Source: Planctomycetaceae bacterium
Lineage (GTDB): Bacteria; Planctomycetota; Planctomycetia; Pirellulales; Pirellulaceae
DNA: 36,535 nt
Direction of reading: 5' to 3'
Assembly (NCBI GenBank): GCA_024638965.1
Contig: JAHEJI010000032.1
Span: 1 to 36,535, forward strand
In this document: positions 25,995-35,969 of the stretch, in pieces
How positions within the stretch are numbered: position 1 is the first letter of the stretch
Layout of the letters: the number at the start of each line of letters is the position of its first letter
Position numbers and translations under genes: made by a program
The notes under the pieces: generated by a model
Seen by the model: only the letters and a program-made list of their open reading frames with translations
Told to the model about the DNA's origin: nothing
The model's database searches: none

Positions 25995-28900
25995 CTAGGG
26001 CAGAAGTCGATAGGGCTGTTTTTGTGAATACAAAGTCAGTCTGCCCTGAATTTGATCACTCAGTGCCGATTCCCCTTGAGAACTTGCAATCTCGACAGCC
26101 ATCGTCGCGGTCTTCACGGCGTCGTCGTATCGCCCCGCCTCGGCATAGGCTGCCGCGAGGATATCAAGACTTTGCGGCTGGCGATCACCCGATTTTGCGC
26201 TGACTCGTTCCGCCAGTTTGACGGCTTCCTCTGCGTCGCGTAACGAGTCGTCCGGCAGTGTCGACAGATACCAGGCCAATTGAAGTGCCGCCTGCTTATG
26301 CTGAGGATCAATGCGAAGTACGGCCCGATAGGGCTCCAGAGCGTCGGAGTGTTTTCCGGACGCGGCCAGTGCTTCTGCGAGGCTCAGCTGAATCTTGGGA
26401 TCATCAGGAGTCAGAAGCGAAGCCTGCCGAAAGCGCTCGGAAGCTTTCGCGAACTTGTTTTGACGAGAAAGTATCACTCCCAAATCGAACAGCCAGGAGG
26501 CTTGATCTGGCTGCAGCTCCACGGCGCGAGTCAGGTGGGGTTCAGCTTTTTCGGGATCGCCAAGCTGTCCGCCGTACAACCATCCGATGGCGGCATGCGC
26601 CATCGCAAATTCGGAATCCAGTCGGACCGCCTCCTGATAGCTGCTGAGCGCTTCCGGTAACCTCGTCGTCAACGACAGCGCATTACCCAAGTAAAGATGA
26701 GCCTCCTTTTGTCCTTTGTCCAACCGAATCGCTTCTCTCAGACAGCGTTCTGACGCTGCAAATTTGTGAAGTTGTAATAGGGCGATGCCCATGTTTTGGA
26801 ACGCCGGTGCGCACTTGGGATCCTTTTCGAGGGCTTGCTGAAAACACGTGATGGCTTCCGGAAATCTCCCCTGGTTCAGCAAATCCAACCCCGCGTTATG
26901 TATTTGAGAAGCTTGCTGAATAATTTTCTTCTGATCATAAAAGAGTGCGTCCTTCTCATAGCCTGCAGTCCGGAACGCGTGAGCCAGTTGAGCCATTTTG
27001 ATTTGCTGGGGCTGTGTAAACCAGCGTCCGGCGATCGGTACGCCCGCATCGCGGCGCTCGAGTTCTGACGCGTCAAGAATTACCAGGTCGCTGAGCAGGG
27101 TGTCAACGTCGATTGTCCCACGGTTGACAATGGCCAGGCGTCCCTGCCGGTCGATCAGAAAGCTGGACGGCAACGGGAAGGGTCTTCCTTTATTAAACAG
27201 CTCGCCACGCAGGATCTGCAATTTGTCGAGGAGTTCTCTACTGGCGGTTCCAGCGGGAAACGGAAAACCCATCTCTTTCAAAAAGTCACGGGCTTGTTCG
27301 GAAGTTGAAGCATCATTTACGATGCCGTCAACACTAATCGCTAAAACCTCAACGCCCGCGGCCTTTAATTCGTCCGCCCGTTGTGTGATTTCGCTCAACT
27401 CCTCTACGCAAGGGGCACACCACGTCGCCCACAGATTGACAAGCACCGCTCTACCTTGCCGGGCTGCCACGAACGATTGTTCACCCGCAAAGGAGGAATA
27501 GGGCAACTCGGGCACTTGCACCGAAGCAGAACAGATGATCTTTGCTTGATCACTCGGTTTCGGTAGCTCGGGTACCGACGGGACCAATCGAACGGTTCTT
27601 TGTGGCGGCGTCCAGGTTTCAATCGAGTTTTGACCCTGCACGACAAGATAACGGGAATCGCAGACCAGGCCCGTAAACGTTTCCGCTCGGCCTTCGTCCT
27701 GGGGCCAGCGGACCACGATCCGGTCAATCTTTGTGGATGAGCCCAATCCGAAATGCAACCATTTACTGGACTGACTCAGAAAACCACTACCGGCGCGTAC
27801 GGTTTTGATGAGTGGGTTCTCCACGCCCTGACGATAGAGTTCCACTCGTGCGCCAATCGCGTCTCGGTTGCAGGAGGTGCCTGTCAGCTTCAGCGCAACA
27901 AAGTGATTTTTTGACGTTGAATCATTTCTCAAAACCCGGACTTGTGGAGCCGTTCGGCTGTTCTGAAGAAGATCAAGATCGCCATCATGATCCCAGTCAA
28001 CGGCAGCAACAGCGCGTGCGTCGTCCAAAAAATCAAGCCCCGAGACGGCGGAGACGGTTGCAAACTCACCGCCCCCCATGTTCAGGAAACAACAATTCCG
28101 TTCATAACCACTAAAAGACTTAACGCCTTCTCGAATCATCTGCGAAAGGGCCGCTTGCGCGTCGAGGAAATCGCTTGATTCCGCACCCGCAACCTCTTCC
28201 AACGGCGACTGCGACAGAACCTGTCGCCAGAAGAAACTTCACAAATCGTGCTTGCTCTCGCGCGTTAAATAGCCATTGGCGACAACCACGTCTTCCCAGC
28301 CGTCGTTGTTAAGATCGACAAACCGTGATCCCCATGACCAGCGACCCATCATCACGCCTGCTTGCTGGCTGATATCCTGAAATTTCTCACCGTCGCTGTT
28401 CATGAACAGCGAATTACCCCGGGCAATGTATTGAAACCGGCGGCGAGCTTGTTCGTTGTCGCTACGAAAGTCAGCTTGGTGGGTGGCACGGTTTCCCGCT
28501 GCCGAGAACATGTTTGCCACATAGAGGTCCATCCAACCATCTTGATTGAAGTCCGCCCAATCCGCGGACATGCCAAAGGACTGGTCTTCGACCGCCGCCT
28601 CCGCCGCGATGTCGGTGAATCTCGAGTAATCATTGCGGTAGAAGTTATTTCTTCCGTAATCGTTGGCAACATACAGGTCGAGATCTCCGTCGTTGTCGAA
28701 GTCTTCCCAGGAAGTCGCGAACGTGTAGCGACGATTGTTTTCAGAAAGACCGGAGCCTTCAGTCACATCTCTGAACTTCCAGTCGCCTTCATTGCGAAGC
28801 AGGATATTTCGGCCGCCTGTGTTTGCGTCGTGATAGACACGCGGGAGGGCGATGAGATCAGGGTCGCCAGTTGACGGATAGTAAAAACCAACGTAGATAT

Positions 28901-30029
28901 CCAAGTTGCCGTCTTGATCAAAGTCAGTTGCCGAAAGCGAGAAACCGAATCTGGCCGCTCGCAACGTGTTTTTTGTCGTGAACTTCCCCGTCCCATCATT
29001 CGCCAGGAACAAGAGCGCATTAAACGTGGCCACAACAAGATCCTGGTCCCCATCATTGTCGAGATCGACGAACAACGCACTTCGTGAGCCCTCAAGCCAA
29101 TCGACACCTAGTTCGGCTGAGCGATCGGTCGCCGTTCCGTCCAGGTTTTGGACAAAAAGGCGATTGGGAAGGGCGGACTCCTGACACAAATAGAAATCAT
29201 CAAGCCCATCTGCGTTGACGTCACCTATCGCGATCCCCTGGTAACCGTTGATTGGCGTGAACAAAGCACGCTCGCTCCAATAATCGCATCCGAACGATAG
29301 TTGCTGTTGATAACTTTGATTAGCGCCGAGTACGGATTCCGTGCAGTCAGAAAACAAAGTACCGTTCGGAATATTGATAACGGCTTCCTCAAAGCGCTCA
29401 AAGTCAATTTGTTCTAACATCGGAGGAGCTTCCGCAGCGGGGCGGGTCCAGCGACAGGTCCAAACTGAATTCAATTCCCGGCCGCCGACCTCGTTTTTTC
29501 CGAAAATGGAGAAAAACTGTTTGGTGGTAATCGTGGTAGACGTGCTGTCGACGCGAAAGATCTTGAACTTCGCGCGAATCCCATCCAGCTCTGCGAACGG
29601 CTGCATCAATTCTTCGAGTGCCGAAACCCATCCGTCGAGACCCGTGTAGGTTACTGATCCGCTTTGTTCACCGCTGGTAAATTCCGGTTTGCTACGCCAA
29701 ACCGTGAGGTGGTCGTCCTGGAACGCACATTGAGGGTCGGGTGGGCGAAGCTGATTGCACTGAAACGTTTCGGATACGACGCTCGACACATCCTGCCCTG
29801 CCAGCTCCGTTGGATGCGAAAGCAGCTTTGCAATCTGTTTCAACTGCAGACTGACTTCCGCCTTTACCGGCTCCTCGTCTGACTCACTAACTGGAATTTG
29901 CAAACCAAGGTCTTCGTTTACAGGAAACCAAAACATCACGACTACGACAGCGATAACTGTCAGGAGCCCCGCGATTGCGATTGCTTTCAGCGAGCGCGGC
30001 AAGGAAGGTGAATGCCGGTCGTCATTCAT
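25995..30029 (-). CDS. CRTAC-type FG-GAP / ASPIC-UnbV / redoxin / TPR protein with in-frame TGA (candidate selenoprotein)
   Basis: A single 1346-residue frame from ATG 30029 (a GTG at 30035 is possible) to 25995, with one TGA at 28239-28241 (residue 597). Domain order: N-terminal membrane/signal segment (about 12-36); FG-GAP/VCBS repeats with DxDxDG loops (DVNADGLDDF, DLDNDGDQDL, DFDQDGNLDI, DFDNDGDLDL, DFNQDGWMDL, DLNNDGWEDV, DWDHDGDLDL) to about residue 690; ASPIC/UnbV domain (about 705-790); TlpA-like thioredoxin fold with W-C-A-P-C at 870-874; and TPRs (about 1050-1300). The TGA lies inside the conserved FG-GAP-to-ASPIC region: HDL-TGA-SFFWRQVLSQSP. The downstream part has no SD before its first TTG (28202) and no signal peptide, so it cannot be a separate secreted protein. 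A SECIS-like hairpin follows the TGA. Selenocysteine is the favoured reading; a nonsense mutation is the alternative. Confidence 0.75.
28204..28228 (-). promoter_or_regulatory. Candidate bacterial SECIS element in the CRTAC gene
   Basis: On the minus strand, 11 bases after the TGA, GCGACAG-GUU-CUGUCGC forms a perfect 7-bp stem with a 3-base loop; the loop is 19-21 bases past the TGA. Its apex CAG-GUU-CUG closely resembles the E. coli fdhF apex CAG-GUC-UG, whose loop G and U contact SelB. An alternative pairing GGCGAC/GUCGCC uses nearly the same bases. A bulged U below the apex is not obvious. Confidence 0.6.
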
Positions 30030-30035
30030 GACCAC

Positions 30036-30514
30036 GTGACCCTGGTTAAGCGGTGTTCACGAAACGTGTGCAGAGAGTTTTGTTGAACCATTTCAGTTCA
30101 TCAAGAAAAACTTTCGAGACGGAAAATACCTGGCAGTCGGATGGATTTGGTTGAATTCGCAGTATACGCTCAAGCGGGCGGATTGCAAGTCAAAGTGCCC
30201 AGCCGGGATTTCTCACGAAGGCCGGAACAAAGTCGCGTATGTGCTGTGCCGGATCAGCGCAAACGCCACCAATTCGACTTGCAAACTGTTTTTGCCAGGC
30301 TTCCAGAAAAGCGGCTGCAGTTCCGGCAATTACAACGTTTGCTCGTTGCCGGGCTACGACTTGTGAGAGATGCGGGCTAGCCCGTTTCATTGTGCCCCAA
30401 GCGTGAGAGCCTGAGCAAGGACTAAAACCCTCGCGTCAGGTTACTACTTGCACGTCAAACGGGGCTTGCACGAGTGATGCAAAAAGCGATCCAACGTCGG
30501 ACCCAAAAAAACGC
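30036..30514. other. Non-coding gap upstream of the CRTAC gene
   Basis: 479 bases. It contains the perfect palindrome CGGGCTAGCCCG (about 30370-30382) and inverted G/C-rich words (GCCGGGATTTCTCACGA, then TTGTGAGAGATGCGGG) but no convincing gene; short frames on both strands overlap each other and lack features. The CRTAC promoter should lie in 30036-30150. Confidence 0.4.
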
Positions 30515-31174
30515 CTATTTGTCAGATTCGTTTGGCACAGTTGCAGTTGGGCCTGGGTCGCTTGAAGATTTGTCCTTCTCGTTCGCTTGGCTAAGCGTGG
30601 AAACGTCGATTCCAAACGCCTCGCTGGCTGCTTTCGCTTGGAAGAACGGACCCAGCTTGATATCGTCAGGTGAAACCTTCCCGTCTGCTCCAAGGCTGAT
30701 GATTGAAAAGGAAGTACCGTCGGTCTGATACTCGATTGGATTTCCCCATCCGTCAATGGCGGAGGCAACGAGCTGGTCGCCTTCAGTCTGGGAAGGCAGT
30801 AATTGTTTCTCTTGCCACTGTTTTCCGACTTTGATCGTTATCGTTTGCATTTCAATCGCTGTTTCGGCCGCTGGATCAGAATTTCCAGTCGGGGCCATAA
30901 AGTTGCCGAACGAATTCGAAAACGCGTAAAAACCAGTCAAGAAATAAAACAAGGATGAGCTTAGCAATACCAATCCAAGAAGACTGAGAATAAATCCGGC
31001 CACCGCGGTGCCCCGTGGTTCTCTCTTCAAACCAATGATGCTCAATACGAGGCTCACGGCGGAGAGTGTTCCACAAGTCGATAAACCCAGCACGGACAGG
31101 ATAAAGCTAAACAAGCCCAGTCCATTACCACGTGCGGGCGGAATCTGTTCGGCAATCGGATTATGCGTTGACAT
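30515..31174 (-). CDS. Membrane protein with DUF4190-like helices and GspG-like C-terminal domain
   Basis: 219 residues. Two Gly/Leu-rich membrane hairpins (about 18-49, LGLFSFILSVLGLSTCGTLS, and 57-85) resemble the DUF4190 pattern, with the typical IIGLKREPRGTAVAGFILSL link. Residues ~130-175 read DGWGNPIEYQTDG then FSIISLGADGKVSPDDI. This matches the calcium-binding C-terminal end of type II secretion major pseudopilin GspG (D-x-W-G-N-P, then S-L-G-A-D-G). The N-terminal prepilin helix of GspG is missing and replaced by the membrane hairpins. The tail (KDKSSSDPGPTATVPNES) is disordered. Function is unknown; a role at the inner membrane in protein export is only a guess. No clear SD is seen. 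Confidence 0.7.
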   Translation of the reverse strand: MSTHNPIAEQIPPARGNGLGLFSFILSVLGLSTCGTLSAVSLVLSIIGLKREPRGTAVAGFILSLLGLVLLSSSLFYFLTGFYAFSNSFGNFMAPTGNSDPAAETAIEMQTITIKVGKQWQEKQLLPSQTEGDQLVASAIDGWGNPIEYQTDGTSFSIISLGADGKVSPDDIKLGPFFQAKAASEAFGIDVSTLSQANEKDKSSSDPGPTATVPNESDK

Positions 31175-31703
31175 GGGAATTTCTGCGACGTGCGGTGTTC
31201 GCTTGGCAATATAACCTACACTCCGAAACCAGAAAGATGTGCGTTGACCTAAAAGTCCATGGTCAAAAGAGTTGCAGTGACCTGGCAGATCGCGCTACTT
31301 GACGCAACTTTTCAAGTTTATTCTAACGACACGGTTGGCCCTGGTTTGTTTTGAGCAGCGTAAGGAGGTCGTGATTCGACAATTCCTGCTTTTCGGTTTT
31401 CGGCTGACGCGAGAGCTGATCGTCGGTAGCGTGGGGATTGAAATGAGTCACATAATTCCAATTCTTCGAATTGAATTTGCTCGCTCAATCGTCTGAAAGC
31501 CGACTAAAAAGTTGATTTTGGACGTTTTTTCGTGCAACAAATCAAGGCTCTAGCTACTATGAATAGTTAATATCGAACTAACCGATTTTTCGGTTGGATT
31601 CCCAATCACAGGCATAATCATTTACGTAACCTGGAGCAATTTTTGTTCGCTCGATAGCCGATCCACGGCAATGTCGATCTGAATCATTGAATTGAGGCCT
31701 CGA
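31175..31703. other. Leader region of giant gene 2
   Basis: 529 bases with no gene. A hairpin AACCGA-TTTT-TCGGTT (31580-31595) lies ~110 bases before the start and could be a leader structure. No riboswitch class is recognised. Confidence 0.4.
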
Positions 31704-34700
31704 ATGACTTTCGAATCTACTTCTGAATCACCTGATCCCCGTCGCTCTCGTCGTTCAAAAAACGGTCGTCGCAACAAACGCCAACAAAAATCGGCTCGTC
31801 GAAACCATGCCGAGTATCAAACGTTGGAAGCCAGAATGCTGTTGGCTGTCGAGGTTGGCTTGAACTTTACCGGAAGCATCGGTGGCGTTGATAGCAATCT
31901 GACGCCTCCAGATACAATGGGTGGCGTTGGTCCCAATCATATCGTTGAACTGATCAACGGACGTTACAAAGCATACGATAAATCAGACGGCACCGTATTA
32001 GAGTCCAAAACTCTAAACGATTTTTGGTCGGATGCGGGCGCTGTCGTGCTTTCGACAACATTTGATCCACGGATCGTGTATGACCCAATCGAAAGCCGTT
32101 GGTTTGCCAGTTCAATTGACGGCGGCGCGGGCAATACGATCTTCGTCGGTATCTCCGAAACGGATGATCCAACCGGAACCTGGAGGAGTGTCCAATTTCA
32201 GGGCGATTCCACCGGAGTCGACTTTAATGACTATGACACGTTGTCCGTTGACGCGAATGGAGTTTACCTAGCGACCAATAACTTTGGTCCAACGTTCGAC
32301 GTTTCGATATTCTCCATTCCCAAACGCGATTTGCTGGGCCCGACGCCTTCGATCTTTAGAATGACTCGGTTCGAAAACCTTGACGCCTCCGTGTATGGGA
32401 ATTCGATCCAAGTTGGCTTGGACTACGACGTAAATGCGCGAGGCATCGCGCTCGGAACGTTTTCATCAGGAACGTCCATTGTCCGAACGGATATCGTCGG
32501 ACCATCTGGACCGGGAGCCGGACTCTCGGTACCGGCCGAGATTACGGTTCCGTTTTATGAACAGGCTCCTGAAGGACGTCAACTTGGTGGACGTGGACTC
32601 GAAAACGTTTCGCCTCGATTCACGGGTAACGTCATCCGAAATAATGGCAATCTGTGGGCAGTTCATGCGGTAATGGGAAGCTCTGGAAACTCGGCGGCCC
32701 GTTGGTACAAAATCGACATCGCCACCAACACATTGGCCGATTGGGGAACGATTGAAGATCCGGAAATCGATTATTTGGATCCATCGATTGCGGTGAACGA
32801 CTATGGCGTGATTGCAATCGGCTTCACCGCAACGGGCCCGAACCAATTTCCCAGTGCAGCGGCCACGTTTGGTTACACGGTTAATGGACTGGTAACGCCG
32901 ACGATCGAATTTGGCGAAACCAAAATTCTTCGAGCCGGCTTGGAAGCTTACGACTCAGGCTCTTCTCGCAATCGCTGGGGTGATTACAGCGCGACCCAGG
33001 TTGATCCGGACGATCCGTTTTCATTCTGGACTTTCCAGGAATGGGCTAACACCGGTAGCAACTGGAGCACTCGTATTTCCGAGACCGGTTTGTTTGATGT
33101 GACTCCGACGGTTCGTGCCAATGCGCTTGATAATGACATCATCATTCGCAGCTCACCGATGAACTCGGACTGGGTTGAAGTTTCGATTGACGGGACAGTG
33201 ACGGACATTTTTGAACGGCGATCTCTTACCGGATTAAACGTTGATGCGGCGGACGGCAACGATTCAATCGTCATTGATTATTCATTTGGCGATCCCATGC
33301 CCTTCTCCGGAATCACGGTTCGCGGCGGAGACGGATACGATATCGTGGAAGTTTCTGGTGGAACGGTTGGGCACAACTGGATTGTCAACGGTGACGGCAG
33401 CGGAACGATCGACGGAAACTCGCGGTTCTTCAATTTTGAAGAGCTGATCGGATCGGATAATGCGGATCGCTTTGAGGTTCGTGAAACTGGAACCGATTTG
33501 ATTATTCGAGCCGGCGATGGAAACGACGAATTATTTGTGACTGGCCCAATCGTTGGACAGCTAACCCTGATGGGGGAAGCGGGTGACGATAATTATCGCG
33601 TGCCAATCGAGACCATTACGTCGATAATAATTATTGACAGCATTGGTAGTGAATCGGATGTTTTGACTGCATTTGCGACCAATGGTGATGATGTCATTAC
33701 TCTCAATAACTCGACCGTCTCACTCAACGGCTCAACCACGGTTGACTTCATTGTCTCAGGTGTTGAGGCCGTCGCGATCGATGGGCTTCAAGGGAATGAT
33801 ATTTTCAATATCCAGGCCATCCTCGATCCGTTTACATTCTTTGGCTCGGAGGGCCAGGACTTGTTTAACGTTTCGTCGGATGCTCCAGTCAATCTGGGCA
33901 ATAGCGACAGTCTCAACAACACGTTGAGCATCGATGGTGGTGCAGGCCGAAACAAGTTGGTCGTTTCGGCATTCAGCAGCGACTCAAAAAATGTCGTTGT
34001 TACGGATAACAAGATTACTGGCATTGGAACTTCAGACATAAACTACGTTGCCACGGGTGGCAACTTCGGTCCGGCCGGAGCAGATGCAGGGATCGTTTTG
34101 ATCGGGTCGGATACCGGAGGTGACCAATTCGAAATCGTGTCGTTGCTTGAAGCAAATCGTTTAAGAGTGAATGCGGGCGGCGGAACCGACCGAATGGTCG
34201 TTCGGGGTGGCGTATTTGGCGATGTCGATCTTGACGGACAAGTTGGCTCAGATGTTTACCAAGTCGCCATGGAGGGACTGGGTGGTCGGACGGTGATTGT
34301 GGGCGACACCGGTGGTGGAGATGTCGACCGAGTCGCCGTGACTGTTTCGGATCGCGATGATGTGTTCTCGATTCAGAACGACACGATTCAAATTCTCTCG
34401 GAGCGTTTGGTCACGGGTTTTCAAACTGAAGTACTCGTCGTCAACACGCTCGTTGGAAACGACATTGTCACCGTCAAAAACAACAACGTGGACAACATTC
34501 GAGTCCTTACTGGCGTAGGCGAAGACCGTGTGTCGATTCAAGGAACGCGGGGAATAAAAAATCTTCGTATCGAAACGGGTACTAGCAATGATCAAGTCTC
34601 GGTTGAACGATCAGTTGTGGCAACCTATCTGCTGGTAAACGGAGGAAGTGGCGCGGATACGATCGACGTTCTAAACACCTCGTATGCGTCCGGGCGTTTT

Positions 34701-35831
34701 GACGGGCAGGACGACGCCGATTTGGTGATGGTCGATTTTATTGGTCGTACCAACCGCGTAATCAATGCTCGCGACACAGGCTCGGGAGGAGATGACAATC
34801 TTTTGGTCACAGGGACCGGCGGAATCGACCGCTACATGCTCAGAACGCAGAGTTTGTCCAACCTGGTCGAACGAGTCCTCTTTGACGGAAATACGGAACG
34901 ACTGAACGCGAATCCTGGAAACGGAAACGACATCGTCACGGTATTTGGATCCCTGGCACCAATTACTCAGATCTCGACGGGGCAAGGCGATGATCTGGTC
35001 CAAGTCGAAAGTACGTCAGGAGCCCAATCGCTCCTTATCGAAACCGGGTTTGGTAACGACGATATTAACGTTCGAACAACTTCGACCGGCGCCAGTGTCG
35101 TCCTCCGGGGAGAGGGTGGTAATGACGTTTTCCGAATCGGTTCAACGGCAGCTGAAAACGATGGTAACCTTGGCCGAATTCGCGGTCGCATCCACGTAAA
35201 TGGTGGTGTGTCGGCAATCGAAGATCGTTTGTTGGTGAACGACCGAGGCGCAACAGGTGCATATGATTACTTCGTGTCGTCGACGCAGGTTGTGGACTTG
35301 GGCTCAGCAAGTTCTCTTCCCCGTGACATCTTTGCGGGCGTGTTTCACAATTCGGTGGAGTTTGTTCGAGTTGACGGAACCGATCAACAGAACCAATTCA
35401 ACGTACGACCTGGCGATACGACTCGATTCTACATCGATGGGAACTTGCCTGTGCAGGGTCAGCTGAATGGTCTTCGTGGTGATTACTTGAACCTGCTTGG
35501 TGATGGCAGCGATGGTCGTTGGCTAACGACGGACAACAAGGGTAATGGCGTCTGGCGATTCACTGACGGCACCCAGGACGTCCGTTTCGAAAGTATCGAA
35601 GACACGAACGTGGTTGCAGGCTCAAGATCGAACGGATCAAATAAATCGGGTGACCAGAACGGGCCACAATACATGCGAGTGACAAGTGATACGGCCAATA
35701 ATCCTGCGCTGGCAGGTTCGATTCAACTGGATGATATTCGGGACGCGCTCGAACAGGAACTGGTTTCAGTTCAATCAATGGTTGACGATGTGTTTGCGTC
35801 AGAGCAAGACTTTGGCAGTGACCTTATCTGA
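31704..35831 (+). CDS. Giant LEPR-XLL surface protein 2
   Basis: Start at ATG 31704 (MTFESTSESPDPRRSRRS), with GAGG six bases upstream; a TTG at 31692 is less likely. The product has 1375 residues. It opens with a Arg/Lys/Gln-rich stretch and the degenerate motif YQTLEARMLLA (LEAR at 41-44). Residues ~48-480 are homologous to the first part of protein 1: DFWSDAGAVV, DPRIVYDPIESRWFASS, FQGDSTGVDFNDYDTLSVD and DPSIAVNDYGVIAIGF. Gly/Asp-rich repeats follow (GDGNDELFVTGP, GSEGQDLFNVSSDAP, GGGTDRMVVRGG, NPGNGNDIVTVFG), and a C-terminal module is shared with protein 1 (FRIGSTAAENDGNLGRIRG, VNDRGATGAYDY, RFYIDGNLP, GVWRFTDG). Protein 1 carries a mid-region insert of several hundred residues that this copy lacks; this copy has a ~60-residue polar C-terminal tail. 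Likely secreted or surface-bound. Confidence 0.88.
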   Translation: MTFESTSESPDPRRSRRSKNGRRNKRQQKSARRNHAEYQTLEARMLLAVEVGLNFTGSIGGVDSNLTPPDTMGGVGPNHIVELINGRYKAYDKSDGTVLESKTLNDFWSDAGAVVLSTTFDPRIVYDPIESRWFASSIDGGAGNTIFVGISETDDPTGTWRSVQFQGDSTGVDFNDYDTLSVDANGVYLATNNFGPTFDVSIFSIPKRDLLGPTPSIFRMTRFENLDASVYGNSIQVGLDYDVNARGIALGTFSSGTSIVRTDIVGPSGPGAGLSVPAEITVPFYEQAPEGRQLGGRGLENVSPRFTGNVIRNNGNLWAVHAVMGSSGNSAARWYKIDIATNTLADWGTIEDPEIDYLDPSIAVNDYGVIAIGFTATGPNQFPSAAATFGYTVNGLVTPTIEFGETKILRAGLEAYDSGSSRNRWGDYSATQVDPDDPFSFWTFQEWANTGSNWSTRISETGLFDVTPTVRANALDNDIIIRSSPMNSDWVEVSIDGTVTDIFERRSLTGLNVDAADGNDSIVIDYSFGDPMPFSGITVRGGDGYDIVEVSGGTVGHNWIVNGDGSGTIDGNSRFFNFEELIGSDNADRFEVRETGTDLIIRAGDGNDELFVTGPIVGQLTLMGEAGDDNYRVPIETITSIIIIDSIGSESDVLTAFATNGDDVITLNNSTVSLNGSTTVDFIVSGVEAVAIDGLQGNDIFNIQAILDPFTFFGSEGQDLFNVSSDAPVNLGNSDSLNNTLSIDGGAGRNKLVVSAFSSDSKNVVVTDNKITGIGTSDINYVATGGNFGPAGADAGIVLIGSDTGGDQFEIVSLLEANRLRVNAGGGTDRMVVRGGVFGDVDLDGQVGSDVYQVAMEGLGGRTVIVGDTGGGDVDRVAVTVSDRDDVFSIQNDTIQILSERLVTGFQTEVLVVNTLVGNDIVTVKNNNVDNIRVLTGVGEDRVSIQGTRGIKNLRIETGTSNDQVSVERSVVATYLLVNGGSGADTIDVLNTSYASGRFDGQDDADLVMVDFIGRTNRVINARDTGSGGDDNLLVTGTGGIDRYMLRTQSLSNLVERVLFDGNTERLNANPGNGNDIVTVFGSLAPITQISTGQGDDLVQVESTSGAQSLLIETGFGNDDINVRTTSTGASVVLRGEGGNDVFRIGSTAAENDGNLGRIRGRIHVNGGVSAIEDRLLVNDRGATGAYDYFVSSTQVVDLGSASSLPRDIFAGVFHNSVEFVRVDGTDQQNQFNVRPGDTTRFYIDGNLPVQGQLNGLRGDYLNLLGDGSDGRWLTTDNKGNGVWRFTDGTQDVRFESIEDTNVVAGSRSNGSNKSGDQNGPQYMRVTSDTANNPALAGSIQLDDIRDALEQELVSVQSMVDDVFASEQDFGSDLI

Positions 35832-35853
35832 CAAGCTGGGTTAAATCAGTTTT

Positions 35854-35894
35854 AAAAAACGCCGATCGGTTCATTCGGGACGGCGTTTTTTTTT
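35854..35894 (+). terminator. Intrinsic terminator of giant gene 2
   Basis: AAAAAACGCCG (35854-35864) pairs with CGGCGTTTTTT (35881-35891) over a 16-base loop, ending in a long T-run, 23 bases past the TGA. Confidence 0.92.
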
Positions 35895-35969
35895 GCGCCT
35901 ACTGGATGTCGCAACCTCGATCGGGCAGAATCGACTTGTCAGATTATGAGTCTTTGCAGTGAGGCGATG

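Noticed and set aside
28202..28241. Treating the CRTAC gene as two separate genes
   Set aside because: Both halves share one frame, the downstream half lacks an SD and signal peptide, and the break falls inside a continuous conserved region.
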